Source: Microbacterium cremeum (GTDB taxonomy: Bacteria; Actinomycetota; Actinomycetes; Actinomycetales; Microbacteriaceae). Taken from it: 64,000 bases of DNA. Below are positions 50,595 through 59,777 of this stretch, piece after piece. Position 1 is the stretch's first letter. Every line of letters begins with the position of its first letter. The DNA lies in NCBI RefSeq assembly GCF_015277855.1, contig NZ_CP063812.1:2666001-2730000 (forward strand), given 5' to 3'. The notes under the pieces are model-generated. The model worked only from the letters and a program-made list of their open reading frames with translations, made no database searches and was not told the origin of the DNA. The position numbers and the translations under genes are program-made.

Positions 50595-52397
50595 GTGACA
50601 ACTCAGACCGCGGACTCCTACGTCAAGGACGGCGTCCACTACCACCAGTTCGACATCGTCATCGTGGGCGCCGGCGGCGCCGGGATGCGAGCGGCCATCG
50701 AAGCCGGGCCGGGTGCCCGCACGGCCGTCATCACGAAGCTCTACCCGACCCGCTCGCACACCGGTGCGGCGCAGGGAGGCATGGCGGCGGCACTCGCCAA
50801 CGTCGAAGAGGACTCGTGGGAGTGGCATACCTTCGACACCGTCAAGGGCGGCGACTACCTCGTCGACCAGGACGCGGCCGAGATCCTCGCCAGAGAGGCG
50901 ATCGACGCCGTCATCGACCTCGAGAACATGGGCCTGCCGTTCAACCGCACGCCCGAGGGCAAGATCGACCAGCGTCGCTTCGGCGGTCACACCGCCGACC
51001 ACGGCAAGACCCCCGTGCGCCGCGCGTGCTACGCCGCGGACCGTACCGGCCACATGATCCTGCAGACGCTGTTCCAGAACTGCGTGAAGCTCGGCATCAA
51101 CTTCTTCAACGAGTTCTACGTGCTCGACCTGATCACGGTCGGCGAGGGCACGGACAAGCAGATCGCCGGCGTCGTGGCGTACGAGCTGGCGACCGGTGAC
51201 CTGCACGTCTTCCAGTCGAAGGCCGTCATCTTCGCCACCGGCGGCTTCGGCAAGATCTTCAAGACGACCTCGAACGCGCACACCCTCACCGGCGACGGCG
51301 TCGGCATCATCTGGCGCAAGGGCCTGCCGCTGGAAGACATGGAGTTCTTCCAGTTCCACCCGACCGGCCTCGCCGGGCTCGGCATCCTGCTCACCGAAGG
51401 CGCCCGCGGCGAAGGCGCGATCCTGCGCAACGCGTCGGGCGAGCGGTTCATGGAGCGCTACGCGCCGACCATCAAAGACCTGGCGCCGCGCGACATCGTC
51501 AGCCGCTGCATGGTGCAGGAGGTCGCCGAAGGCCGCGGCGCCGGACCGCACCGCGACTACGTGCTGCTGGACTGCACCCACCTGGGCGCCGAGGTGCTCG
51601 AGACGAAGCTCCCCGACATCACCGAGTTCGCGCGCACGTACCTCGGCGTCGATCCGGTGGTCGAGCCGGTGCCGGTCATGCCCACCGCTCACTACGCGAT
51701 GGGCGGCATCCCCACCAACAACGACGCGCAGGTGCTCAGCGACAACACCACCGTCGTGCCGGGCCTGTACGCGGCGGGCGAGTGCGCGTGCGTGTCGGTG
51801 CACGGCTCGAACCGTCTCGGCACCAACTCGCTGCTCGACATCAACGTCTTCGGCAAGCGCGCCGGCCGCAACGCGGTCGAGTACGTCAAGACCGCCGAGT
51901 TCGTGCCGCTGCCCGAGGACCCCGCCGCCGAGGTCCGGAACCTGATCGAGGGCCTGCGCAACAACCAGGGCACCGAGCGCATCGCCGTGCTGCGCAAGAC
52001 GCTCCAGGACGAGATGGACCGCAAGGCCCAGGTGTTCCGCACCGAGGAGTCGCTCGGCGAGGTGCTCGAGGTGATCTCCGAGCTGCGCGAGCGGTTCAAG
52101 AACATCCACGTCGACGACAAGGGCAAGCGGTTCAACACCGACCTGCTCGAAGCGGTCGAGCTCGGGTTCCTCCTTGACATCGCGGAGGTCGTCGTGGTGA
52201 CCGCGCGCAACCGCAAGGAGAGCCGCGGCGGGCACATGCGCGACGACTTCCCCAAGCGCGACGACGAGAACTACATGCAGCACACGATGGCGTACCTCTC
52301 GGGCGACGCCGGCTCGTCGAAGGCCGACGACCACATCCGCCTCGACTGGAAACCGGTCGTCATCACCCGCTACCAGCCGATGGAGAGGAAGTACTGA
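50595..52397 (+). CDS. sdhA: succinate dehydrogenase flavoprotein subunit
   Basis: The 600-residue catalytic subunit oxidises succinate to fumarate. It shows [33 protein letters not shown] with the His that binds FAD covalently, [16 protein letters not shown] [27 protein letters not shown], and the active-site motif [22 protein letters not shown] 50595 is used. It overlaps sdhB by one base (TGATG). Confidence 0.97.
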   Translation: MTTQTADSYVKDGVHYHQFDIVIVGAGGAGMRAAIEAGPGARTAVITKLYPTRSHTGAAQGGMAAALANVEEDSWEWHTFDTVKGGDYLVDQDAAEILAREAIDAVIDLENMGLPFNRTPEGKIDQRRFGGHTADHGKTPVRRACYAADRTGHMILQTLFQNCVKLGINFFNEFYVLDLITVGEGTDKQIAGVVAYELATGDLHVFQSKAVIFATGGFGKIFKTTSNAHTLTGDGVGIIWRKGLPLEDMEFFQFHPTGLAGLGILLTEGARGEGAILRNASGERFMERYAPTIKDLAPRDIVSRCMVQEVAEGRGAGPHRDYVLLDCTHLGAEVLETKLPDITEFARTYLGVDPVVEPVPVMPTAHYAMGGIPTNNDAQVLSDNTTVVPGLYAAGECACVSVHGSNRLGTNSLLDINVFGKRAGRNAVEYVKTAEFVPLPEDPAAEVRNLIEGLRNNQGTERIAVLRKTLQDEMDRKAQVFRTEESLGEVLEVISELRERFKNIHVDDKGKRFNTDLLEAVELGFLLDIAEVVVVTARNRKESRGGHMRDDFPKRDDENYMQHTMAYLSGDAGSSKADDHIRLDWKPVVITRYQPMERKY

Positions 52398-53197
52398 TGG
52401 CGACCTCGGTCACCGACGTCATCGAGCGCACCGACGCCGACGCTCCCGCGCGTGCCAGCGAGGCCGCGAACGACACCGGCATCCAGTCGTTCCTGGTCAC
52501 CTTCATCATCCGCCGCTTCGACCCCGAGGTCGACGAGGAGCCGCGCTGGGTCGACTACGACGTCGAGCTGTACTCGACTGACCGCGTGCTCGACGCGCTG
52601 CACAAGATCAAGTGGGAGGTCGACGGCTCGCTGACCTTCCGCCGCTCGTGCGCCCACGGCATCTGCGGCTCGGACGCGATGCGCATCAACGGCCGCAACC
52701 GGCTCGCGTGCAAGACGCTCATCAAAGACCTCGACATCTCGCAGCCGATCTACGTCGAGGCGATCAAGGGCCTGCCCCTCGAGAAGGACCTCGTCGTCGA
52801 CATGGAGCCGTTCTTCGCGTCGTACCGCGAGGTCCAGCCGTTCCTGATCGCCGGCTCGAAGCCCGAGCCCGGCAAGGAGCGCATCCAGTCGATCGTCGAC
52901 CGCGAGGTGTTCGACGACACCACCAAGTGCATCCTGTGCGCCGCCTGCACCTCGTCGTGCCCGGTGTTCTGGACCGACGGGCAGTACTTCGGCCCCGCCG
53001 CGATCGTCAACGCCCACCGATTCATCTTCGACTCGCGCGACGACGCCGGCGACGTGCGTCTCGACATCCTCAACGACAAGGAGGGCGTGTGGCGCTGCCG
53101 CACGACCTTCAACTGCACCGAGGCGTGCCCCCGCGGCATCGAGGTGACGAAGGCCATCGCCGAGGTCAAGCAAGCCGTCTTGCGCGGACGCCCGTAG
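52397..53197 (+). CDS. sdhB: succinate dehydrogenase iron-sulphur subunit
   Basis: A 266-residue protein with three clusters: Cys ligands of [2Fe-2S] in SCAHGICGSDAM and RNRLACKT, of [4Fe-4S] in CILCAACTSSCPVF, and of [3Fe-4S] in CRTTFNCTEACPRGIE. It carries electrons from SdhA to the quinone. It ends the sdh operon; 40 bases then separate it from the MFS gene. Confidence 0.97.
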   Translation: MATSVTDVIERTDADAPARASEAANDTGIQSFLVTFIIRRFDPEVDEEPRWVDYDVELYSTDRVLDALHKIKWEVDGSLTFRRSCAHGICGSDAMRINGRNRLACKTLIKDLDISQPIYVEAIKGLPLEKDLVVDMEPFFASYREVQPFLIAGSKPEPGKERIQSIVDREVFDDTTKCILCAACTSSCPVFWTDGQYFGPAAIVNAHRFIFDSRDDAGDVRLDILNDKEGVWRCRTTFNCTEACPRGIEVTKAIAEVKQAVLRGRP

Positions 53198-53237
53198 GGC
53201 ACCGTGCGTGGGCGAGTCGCAACGAGGCGATGAGCGG

Positions 53238-54437
53238 ATGCCGCAGCCCGCGGTCCTCGACGGCGCGCGCGCCGCGCGCCTCGCCGTCACCGGTGCGTAC
53301 GTCGCGCAGGGACTCGGCTACGCCGTCATCGTCACCTCGCTCCCCGCGCTCAAGGCCCGCCAGGGCGTCGATGACACCGTGGTGTCGCTCCTGGTGCTCG
53401 GCGTCGCGCTCATGGCGGCGGCCGGTTCCGTGGTGGCCAACGCCGTCGCGGTCCGATTCGGCAGCCGCGCAGCGCTGACGCTCGGACTCCTCGTCCAGGC
53501 GGCGGCGCTCCCGCTGATCGCCGTCCCGACGCCGTTCCCTCTGTTCGCCGCGGCGTTCGGGCTGTTCGGCGTCGGCCTCGGCTGCGTCGACGCGTCGGCG
53601 GCGATGCAGGGAGTCGCCGTCCAGCGCGCGTACGGCCGGCACCTCCTCGGCGGCCTGTTCGCCGCCGCGACGGCGGCCGCGATCGCCGGTGCGCTGCTGG
53701 TGTCGGCGGTCGCGGCATCCGCCCTCGCCGCCGGCATCGCGCTCGTCTGCGCCGCCGCGGTCGCGCTGGTGGCCGGACTCGTCGTCGCCCGGCTCGGAGC
53801 GCGCGAGGTGCCCGTCGACGAGGCGCTGCCGCCCGCCGAGCGAACGAGGCTCCCCCGCGCCGGAATCTGGGTGTTCGGGCTGGTGATCCTGGCGGTCTTC
53901 GTCGCCGACTCGGCGGTGAGCACGTGGAGCACCGTCTACCTGCAGGACGACCTCCACGCGCTGACGTGGGTGGCCCCGCTCGGCTACGCGGTCTATCAGG
54001 CCGTCGTGCTCGTGACGCGCCTGGTGACGGACCGCCTGATCCCGGCCATCGGCCGGCGCCGGCTCGTCGCGATCGCCGCCGTCGCGTCGGCCATCGGGTG
54101 CGCCGTCGTCGCGCTCGTGCCCGTGCCGGGGGCCGCGATCGCCGGCTTCGCCCTCGCGGGCGTGTCGGCGGGAGCGCTGATCCCGGTGACCTTCGGGGCC
54201 GCGGGCGAGCTCGACCGAATGCACAGCGATCAGGTGATCGCGCGCGTCAATCTGTTCAACTACGCCGGCGCGATCATCGGCGCGGTCGTCATCGGACTGC
54301 TCGCCGACGGCCCCGGGCTCGGCATCGCGTTCCTGCTCCCCGCGGTGGCGCTGGCGGCGGTCCTTTTCGCGGTGCCTCGCTTCCGCACTCGCCCGGATGC
54401 CGCGCCGGCGCGCGAGTCGGTGACCGAAGGTCGCTAG
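53238..54437 (+). CDS. MFS transporter
   Basis: A 399-residue permease with about 12 spans. The family loop between spans two and three is present in a weakened form (VRFGSRAALTLGLLVQAA), and DASAAMQGVAVQRAYGRHLLGGLFAAATAAAIAGALLV fits sugar/drug MFS proteins of the FucP- or YfkL-like type. I prefer ATG 53238 to GTG 53208 because GAGG lies just upstream and the extra 10 residues are not typical. Substrate unknown; the gene follows sdhB but has no clear functional link. Confidence 0.82.
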   Translation: MPQPAVLDGARAARLAVTGAYVAQGLGYAVIVTSLPALKARQGVDDTVVSLLVLGVALMAAAGSVVANAVAVRFGSRAALTLGLLVQAAALPLIAVPTPFPLFAAAFGLFGVGLGCVDASAAMQGVAVQRAYGRHLLGGLFAAATAAAIAGALLVSAVAASALAAGIALVCAAAVALVAGLVVARLGAREVPVDEALPPAERTRLPRAGIWVFGLVILAVFVADSAVSTWSTVYLQDDLHALTWVAPLGYAVYQAVVLVTRLVTDRLIPAIGRRRLVAIAAVASAIGCAVVALVPVPGAAIAGFALAGVSAGALIPVTFGAAGELDRMHSDQVIARVNLFNYAGAIIGAVVIGLLADGPGLGIAFLLPAVALAAVLFAVPRFRTRPDAAPARESVTEGR

Positions 54438-54440
54438 TCT
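54435..54440 (+). promoter_or_regulatory. leaderless -10 box for the YihY/BrkB gene
   Basis: TAGTCT followed by seven bases and GTG 54448. The box overlaps the stop codon (TAG) of the MFS gene. Confidence 0.45.
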
Positions 54441-54447
54441 TTCTCCC

Positions 54448-55713
54448 GTGACCGACGCCCGCCGCCCGCACTCTCGCGATGTCGCGCAGGCGGCCGAGCG
54501 CGAGGAGCAGAAGCTCCGCGCGCGCTGGGAGCTGGAGGAGGAGCACCTCCACGATCGTTTCGAGGCGCCGCTGAGCAAGGCTTCGGCCCTCACGCGGCTC
54601 ACGCTCGCCTGGTTCCCGATCCGGGTGTGGCGCCACTTCCTCCGGCACAACGGGTTCCTCCTCGCCGCCGGTGTGAGCTATCAGGCGCTGTTCGCCACCT
54701 TCGCCGGCATCTACGTCGCCTTCGCGATCGCGGGGCTGTGGCTCGGCGGCAGCCCGCAGGCGATCAACGGCCTGATCGACCTCATCAACACGTACATCCC
54801 CGGCCTCATCAGCGACCAGGGTGGCCTGTTCACGCCGGCGCAGGTGACGGAGATCGCCACCAGCAACGCCGGCGTCCTCGGCATCACGGGCGTCGTGGCC
54901 CTCGGAACCCTCATCTGGACGGCGATCGGCTTCGTCACCTACACGCGCCGCGCCGTGCGCGACATCTTCGGGCTGCCGCCCGATCTGCGCAGTTACTTCT
55001 ACCTGAAGGCCCGCGACTTCGTCGGCGCCGTGCTCTTCGCCGCCGGGCTGCTCCTCGGCTTCGTCGCGACCTCGATCGGCACGTGGGCGCTCACGCTGGT
55101 CTTCTCGTGGTTCGGATGGACCGACACCTCCGGCGTGTACGCGATCGCGACGCGCATCGGCACCATCGTCATCTCGTTCGTCATCTTCTCCGGCGCGCTC
55201 GGGGCCCTCATCCGCTTCCTCACCGGCACGAGGCTGCCGTGGCGGCGCATCTGGCCCGGCGCCCTCCTCGGCGGCGGCGCGATCACCGTGCTGCAGCTGT
55301 TCACGGGCTGGCTCTTCGTCTACACGCCGTCCAATGTCCTGCTCGCGACGTTCGCGATCTTCGTCGGGCTGCTGCTGTGGTTCCGCATCATCGGCATCAT
55401 CATGCTGGTGGCCGCTGCCTGGATCGCCGTCGCCGCCAACGACGACGACGTGCCTCTTCTCCCGCAGACCGAGGCCGAGCGTCTCGCGAAGGAGCACGAG
55501 GCGCTCCTGATCGCCGCCCAGGTGCGGCTGCGCACAGCACAGCGGGCCCGCGCCGAAGCGCCCTGGTATCGCACCTGGAGCGCAGACCGGGCTGTGAGCG
55601 CCGCGCGTCAGGAGCTCGCGCAGGTCCAGGCATCCGCCCCGCCGCCGGTCGCCCCGGCGAAGCCCGCCGTGACGAAGGCGAAGGTCAGGTCGAACGGAGC
55701 CCGGAACCGCTGA
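54448..55713 (+). CDS. YihY/virulence factor BrkB family membrane protein
   Basis: A 421-residue protein with six or seven spans. It shows the YihY/BrkB features: FLLAAGVSYQALFATFAGIYVAF near the first span, TRRAVRDIFGLP, WRRIWPGALLGGGAITVLQLFTGWLFVYT, and a basic Ala-rich C-terminal tail (RTAQRARAEAPWYRTW...). The N-terminal 60 residues are charged and cytoplasmic. The start is GTG 54448 with a leaderless box. A similar gene lies next to trpS in M. tuberculosis (from memory). Function unknown. Confidence 0.88.
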   Translation: MTDARRPHSRDVAQAAEREEQKLRARWELEEEHLHDRFEAPLSKASALTRLTLAWFPIRVWRHFLRHNGFLLAAGVSYQALFATFAGIYVAFAIAGLWLGGSPQAINGLIDLINTYIPGLISDQGGLFTPAQVTEIATSNAGVLGITGVVALGTLIWTAIGFVTYTRRAVRDIFGLPPDLRSYFYLKARDFVGAVLFAAGLLLGFVATSIGTWALTLVFSWFGWTDTSGVYAIATRIGTIVISFVIFSGALGALIRFLTGTRLPWRRIWPGALLGGGAITVLQLFTGWLFVYTPSNVLLATFAIFVGLLLWFRIIGIIMLVAAAWIAVAANDDDVPLLPQTEAERLAKEHEALLIAAQVRLRTAQRARAEAPWYRTWSADRAVSAARQELAQVQASAPPPVAPAKPAVTKAKVRSNGARNR

Positions 55714-55730
55714 GTGTCGGCGGCGGCGGA

Positions 55731-55736
55731 TAGTCT
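55731..55736 (+). promoter_or_regulatory. leaderless -10 box deciding the exonuclease III start
   Basis: TAGTCT followed by seven bases and GTG 55744. It argues against the in-frame start at 55714, which lies upstream of the box. Confidence 0.5.
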
Positions 55737-55743
55737 GGCGGGC

Positions 55744-56592
55744 GTGTCTCGTCGTGTTCGCATCGCCTCTGTCAACGTCAACGGAATCCGCGCGGCCACG
55801 CGCAAGGGCATGCTCGAGTGGCTCGACGCCGCCGACATCGACGTGATGGCCCTGCAGGAGGTCCGCGCCACCGAAGAAGAGCTGCGTACGGCGCTCCCGG
55901 GCTGGGACGTCGTCAACGACGAGGCGCTCTCGAAGGGGCGGGCCGGCGTGGCCGTGGCCAGCCGCCTGCCGTTCGTCGACGTGCGGCGTGTACTCGGGCC
56001 CGAGCCGCTGGACTCGGCGGGCCGATGGATCGAGGCCGACTTCGACATCGACGGCGAGCGGCTGATCGTGGTGAGCGCCTACGTGCACACCGGCGAGGCC
56101 GACACGCCGAAGCAGGACGCGAAGTGGGCGTTCCTCGACGCGATGGAGAAGCGGATGCCGCAGCTCGCGGCCGCATCGCCGCTCGCGCTCGTGATGGGCG
56201 ACCTCAATGTCGGCCACCGCGAGCTCGACATCCGCAACTGGAAGGGCAACGTCAAGAAGGCCGGGTTCCTCCCCCGCGAGCGGGCGTACTTCGACCGGTT
56301 CTTCGGCGAGGCGGGCGCTCCCGTGACGGCGGTGGACGGCTCCGTGGGCACAGGACTCGGGTGGGTCGACGTGGGACGCCGCTTCCACGGGGACATCGAC
56401 GGCCCCTACACGTGGTGGTCGATGCGCGGACGCGCCTTCGACAACGACACCGGCTGGCGGATCGACTACCATCTGGCCACGCCGGCCCTGGGTGAGCGCG
56501 TCGCCGACTACCGCGTCGTCCGGGCGCCGTCCTGGGACACGCGGTGGAGCGACCACTCCCCCGTCGTCGCGGACTACACGATCGGCCGCTGA
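55744..56592 (+). CDS. xth: exodeoxyribonuclease III
   Basis: A 282-residue AP endonuclease/3'-5' exonuclease of the exonuclease III family, for repair of abasic and damaged DNA. It shows RIASVNVNGIRAA, the metal Glu in ALQEVRATEEE, GRAGVAVASRLP, VSAYVHTGE, MGDLNVGHRELDIRNWKGN with the catalytic Asp/Asn, GWVDVGRRFH, and WSDHSPVVADYT with the final Asp-His pair. The start follows the leaderless box. Confidence 0.96.
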   Translation: MSRRVRIASVNVNGIRAATRKGMLEWLDAADIDVMALQEVRATEEELRTALPGWDVVNDEALSKGRAGVAVASRLPFVDVRRVLGPEPLDSAGRWIEADFDIDGERLIVVSAYVHTGEADTPKQDAKWAFLDAMEKRMPQLAAASPLALVMGDLNVGHRELDIRNWKGNVKKAGFLPRERAYFDRFFGEAGAPVTAVDGSVGTGLGWVDVGRRFHGDIDGPYTWWSMRGRAFDNDTGWRIDYHLATPALGERVADYRVVRAPSWDTRWSDHSPVVADYTIGR

Positions 56593-56666
56593 GCGCGGGG
56601 TCCGCGCCGGACTGATCGCGTCGGGCTCGCCGTCGTCGCCGGGCCGAGGCATCCGTCGTTCGCGAA

Positions 56667-56672
56667 TAGGAT
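56667..56672 (+). promoter_or_regulatory. leaderless -10 box for trpS
   Basis: TAGGAT followed by six bases and GTG 56679. No T-box or attenuator is visible upstream, and a leaderless message could not carry one. Confidence 0.45.
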
Positions 56673-56678
56673 CGTCGG

Positions 56679-57683
56679 GTGAGCAAATCGCGCTTGTACT
56701 CCGGCATGCAGCCCTCCGCCGACTCCCTCCAGATCGGCAACTACATCGGGGCACTGATGCAGTGGCGCGATCTGCAGGAGTCCTTCGACGCGTACTTCTC
56801 GGTCGTCGACCTCCACGCCCTGACGCAGCCGAACGACCCTGCCGAGCTGCGGGAGAAGACGCGGCGCACCGCGGCGCAGTACATCGCGGCAGGCATCGAG
56901 CCGGCGAAGTCGACGCTGTACGTGCAGTCCCACGTGCCCGCGCACGCCGAGCTCGCCTGGATCCTTTCGACGGTCACCGGCTTCGGCGAGGCCGGGCGCA
57001 TGACGCAGTTCAAAGACAAGTCGCAGCGCTACGGCGCCGACTCCACCTCGGTGGGCTTGTTCACCTACCCGGTGCTCATGGCCGCCGACATCCTGCTGTA
57101 CCAGACCGACATCGTGCCGGTCGGCGACGACCAGAAGCAGCACGTCGAGCTCACGCGCGACCTCGCCGAGCGCTTCAACAGCCGCTACGGCAAGGCGTTC
57201 CAGGTGCCGATGCCGGTCATCCAGCAGGAGACCGCGCGCATCTACGACCTGCAGAACCCGACCGCCAAGATGTCGAAGTCGGCGGAGTCCGACGCCGGCG
57301 TACTGTGGCTGCTCGACGACCCCGCGGTGTCGGCGAAGAAGATCATGCGCGCGGTGACCGACTCCGAGGGCTCGGTGCGCTACGACCGCGAGGCCAAGCC
57401 CGGCGTCTCGAACCTGCTGGTGATCTACGCCGCGCTGACCGGCCGGCAGATCCCGGCGATCGAGGACGAGTACGCCGGCCGCGGGTACGGCGACTTCAAG
57501 AAGGGGCTCGCCGAGGTCGTGGTGAACGAGTTCGGCCCGGTGCGCGAACGCGCGCTCGAGCTGCTCGCCGACCCGGCCGAGCTGGACCGGGTGCTCGCGG
57601 CCAACGCCACGCGCGCCGAGGCGGTCGCGAACCGCACTCTGGCCGACGTCTACGACAAGGTCGGCCTGCTCCGCCGCGTCTGA
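56679..57683 (+). CDS. trpS: tryptophanyl-tRNA synthetase
   Basis: The 334-residue length is normal for class I TrpRS. The HIGH-equivalent lies in MQPSADSLQIGNYIGAL (the His replaced, as is common in the TrpRS HxGN loop), DLHALT follows, PVGDDQKQHVELTRDLAERFN carries the tryptophan site, and TAKMSKSAESDAG is the KMSKS loop. It charges tRNA-Trp. GTG 56679 is supported by the leaderless TAGGAT spacing. Confidence 0.97.
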   Translation: MSKSRLYSGMQPSADSLQIGNYIGALMQWRDLQESFDAYFSVVDLHALTQPNDPAELREKTRRTAAQYIAAGIEPAKSTLYVQSHVPAHAELAWILSTVTGFGEAGRMTQFKDKSQRYGADSTSVGLFTYPVLMAADILLYQTDIVPVGDDQKQHVELTRDLAERFNSRYGKAFQVPMPVIQQETARIYDLQNPTAKMSKSAESDAGVLWLLDDPAVSAKKIMRAVTDSEGSVRYDREAKPGVSNLLVIYAALTGRQIPAIEDEYAGRGYGDFKKGLAEVVVNEFGPVRERALELLADPAELDRVLAANATRAEAVANRTLADVYDKVGLLRRV

Positions 57684-57714
57684 CGTTCCACGCAGGGCGG
57701 GCGCGCCGAGCCGC

Positions 57715-57720
57715 TAGCGT
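57715..57720 (+). promoter_or_regulatory. leaderless -10 box for the acetyltransferase
   Basis: TAGCGT followed by six bases and ATG 57727. Confidence 0.4.
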
Positions 57721-57726
57721 GGACGG

Positions 57727-58290
57727 ATGGAACCCATGGTTCTGCGCACCGCGCGGCTCGAACTCTCGCTGCCGGTGGAGGCCGACGTCGACGCGATCTA
57801 CGACGCGTGCCAGGATGCCGAGACCCAGCGCTACACGACGGTTCCATCGCCGTACGAACGCACGCACGCCGAAGAGTTCGTACCGAAGGTCGCCGCCGAT
57901 TGGGAGAGCGGCGCGCATCTGACGTGGGCGATGCGCGAGGGATCCGTGCTCGCCGGCATGATCGGGCTGTACCGTCTCGACGGCCGCGGCGCGGGCGAGC
58001 TCGGGTACTGGGTCTCGCCGTGGTCGCGGCGCCGCGGGCTGCTCACCGAGGCGGCGCGCGCCGTGATCGACTGGGGCTTCTCGGCCGAGGGGCTCGGACT
58101 CACCCGGATCAGCTGGCGCGCGGTTGTCGGCAACATCGGGTCGGCGCGCGCCGCGCGCACGCTCGGGTTCCGCTACGAAGGCACGATGCGCCAGGCGCTC
58201 GTCGGCTCGCAGGGCCGCGACGACGGCTGGATCGCCGGTCTGCTAGCCACCGACGATCGGTCCCCGCAGCCCTGGCCCATCCTCGACTGA
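57727..58290 (+). CDS. GNAT-family N-acetyltransferase (RimJ/RimL-like)
   Basis: A 187-residue protein with the RimJ/RimL layout. VLRTARLELSLPVEADVDAIYDACQD starts the fold. AGMIGLYRLDGRGAGELGYWVSPWSRRRGLLTEAARAVIDWGF carries the pyrophosphate-binding loop, and ISWRAVVGNIGSARAARTLGFRYEGTMR the last beta strand and arm. Target unknown. ATG 57727 has TAGCGT six bases upstream; the second Met (57736) is less likely. Confidence 0.87.
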   Translation: MEPMVLRTARLELSLPVEADVDAIYDACQDAETQRYTTVPSPYERTHAEEFVPKVAADWESGAHLTWAMREGSVLAGMIGLYRLDGRGAGELGYWVSPWSRRRGLLTEAARAVIDWGFSAEGLGLTRISWRAVVGNIGSARAARTLGFRYEGTMRQALVGSQGRDDGWIAGLLATDDRSPQPWPILD

Positions 58291-58342
58291 CCCCCGCGGC
58301 GCGGCGCCTCCGGAGCCGTGCGGTACCACCCGTCGTGTGCCA

Positions 58343-58430
58343 CAACTCCGCCTCGAGAGGAAGGTGCCCGGGGTCGACCACCGAAAGGCAACCGGGCACG
58401 ATGACCTGACATCGGGTTCAGGCGGAGTTG
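58343..58430. repeat. inverted half-site pair, CAACTCCGCCTG family (copy D1)
   Basis: Arms CAACTCCGCCT (58343-58353) and AGGCGGAGTTG (58420-58430) pair perfectly. The 66-base centre holds a nested perfect 8-bp stem, GTGCCCGG (58364-58371) and CCGGGCAC (58392-58399). The left flank is GTGTGCCA. It lies in the gene-free interval 58291-58668, which contains only this copy and D2. Confidence 0.8.
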
Positions 58431-58537
58431 CGACACGGGTCGCACGCGGCGTCTGCGGCTCAGATGACGGCGACGGATGCCGCACCCGCCGCGGCCGGGC
58501 AGCCCTCGGCCCGCCCGTCCCACCCTGAACCGGGCCA

Positions 58538-58624
58538 CAACTCCGCCTGGGCTCCACCGCGCACCCGCGACTGCCCGGAACCACCGCCCGCCCGCCGACC
58601 TGTTCCCCGATTCAGGTGGAGTTG
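58538..58624. repeat. inverted half-site pair, CAACTCCGCCTG family (copy D2), downstream of copy 2
   Basis: Arms CAACTCCGCCTG (58538-58549) and CAGGTGGAGTTG (58613-58624) pair at 11 of 12 around a 63-base centre. It ends 44 bases past the stop codon of the second AbiEi-DUF559 gene. Confidence 0.78.
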
Positions 58625-58668
58625 GTGTTCGGGGGCGACACGCTTCCGCATGGCGACCGCTGAGCGGT

Positions 58669-59520
58669 TCAGCGCGTGCGCGTCTCGATGACGCCGCGGA
58701 GAGCCGCCTGCACCTGCTCAGGCCGATAGAGGATGTCCTCGGCGGTGAGTCGGAGCACGACGTACCCACGCTGCGCCAGCGCGAGGTCGCGTCGGTAGTC
58801 CTTGAGCTGCTGGCCCCAGCTCGCGTGGAACTCCTTGCTGTCGCACTCGATCACGAGCCACCCGTCCACGACGAGGTCGACGCGCCCGATCCCGGCGAAC
58901 CGCACCTGCGGAACGACCCGACAACCGAGCGCACGTACCCAGAGTCGGACGATGGTCTCGGGTCCGGACTGTGCGCGCCTGTCCACGAGCCGCTCGAGGA
59001 CGGCGAAACGGCGCGGCAGCGCCTCGAACAGCCGACGGAGGTCCTGCGCGCGGATCAGGTTCTTGTTGAGCGCGCTGTCGATCGTCGCCACCGCGAACCG
59101 TGGTGGCTGGCAGAGCACGGCGTGCGCGAGCGCGTCCACTATGGGGACGACCGCCGCCGCCATCTCGACGTCGCCGAGCAGCGGCATCCAGTGCAGCACT
59201 TCCCTGCGCGTGCCAATCGGCTGGAGTGGACCGCCCTCGGCCTCGGCAGAGCGCAGCCTGCTCGCTCCGCGCACGACGTGCACGTGCAGCCGGGTGTTCT
59301 CGAACACGAACACCCCGAGCAGCTGCAGCAAAGACAGGCAGGTCAGCCGGCCGCCGACGCGAACCGCCTGGCGCACGTCATCCGTCGCCTGACCCGACAT
59401 GTAGCGGTCGCGACGGACCCGCACGAGCCTGCCCATCGCGAGCGCGTGACGGATGCCGCGCCGACTCATCCCGGTTGCGATGAGGTGAGCGCGGGTCACC
59501 GCCTGGTGTTCGTGGAGCAC
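58669..59520 (-). CDS. AbiEi-type HTH plus DUF559 (Vsr-like endonuclease) protein, copy 2
   Basis: A 283-residue paralogue of the gene at 38977-39837. The N-terminus has the winged-helix part TRAHLIATGMSRRGIRHALAMGRLVRVRRDRYMSG; the C-terminus has GIGRVDLVVDGWLVIECDSKEFH (Asp215, Glu225), then KDYRRDLALAQRGYVVLRLTAEDI. GTG 59520 is chosen because it gives a length nearly equal to copy 1 and lies after repeat D3; CACCAT lies six bases upstream. The frame stays open to 59724 but that part overlaps the repeat. Target and role unknown. Confidence 0.8.
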   Translation of the reverse strand: MLHEHQAVTRAHLIATGMSRRGIRHALAMGRLVRVRRDRYMSGQATDDVRQAVRVGGRLTCLSLLQLLGVFVFENTRLHVHVVRGASRLRSAEAEGGPLQPIGTRREVLHWMPLLGDVEMAAAVVPIVDALAHAVLCQPPRFAVATIDSALNKNLIRAQDLRRLFEALPRRFAVLERLVDRRAQSGPETIVRLWVRALGCRVVPQVRFAGIGRVDLVVDGWLVIECDSKEFHASWGQQLKDYRRDLALAQRGYVVLRLTAEDILYRPEQVQAALRGVIETRTR

Positions 59521-59629
59521 CGCCCCATGGTGGATTCGGCGCGGCCGGGCGAGGGCGGACAGACGCGGATCCGTGGAGAGCGGCCGCCGCAGCGCGGCTG
59601 TGGAGGAGCCGTTCGCGCCCTCGTGTGCG

Positions 59630-59719
59630 CCAGCTCCGCCTGGACTGAAGTGCGGACGCGGGCAGTTCGCGGATCTTCGCGGCTCACCGCGTGCCTCTCG
59701 CAAAGCCAGGCGGAGTTGG
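59630..59719. repeat. inverted half-site pair, CAACTCCGCCTG family (copy D3), upstream of copy 2
   Basis: Arms CCAGCTCCGCCTGG (59630-59643) and CCAGGCGGAGTTGG (59706-59719) pair at 13 of 14 around a 62-base centre. It starts 110 bases before the GTG of copy 2, nearly the spacing of copy B from copy 1 (114 bases). The left flank is GTGTGCG, the right reads GTGCC on the paired strand. Confidence 0.8.
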
Positions 59720-59777
59720 GGCACGCCCCCCTCACACAGATCCCGCGGGCGTCGGCGGCGCGTGGCAGGATGAGCGC

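Noticed and set aside
56593..56678. T-box or trp attenuator before trpS
   Set aside because: The likely promoter lies only six bases before the start codon, leaving no leader, and no conserved T-box sequence is seen.
58669..59724. Longer form of the second AbiEi-DUF559 protein starting at GTG 59724
   Set aside because: The extra 68 residues are encoded by repeat D3 and its flank, are Arg/Pro-rich, and are absent from the paralogue.
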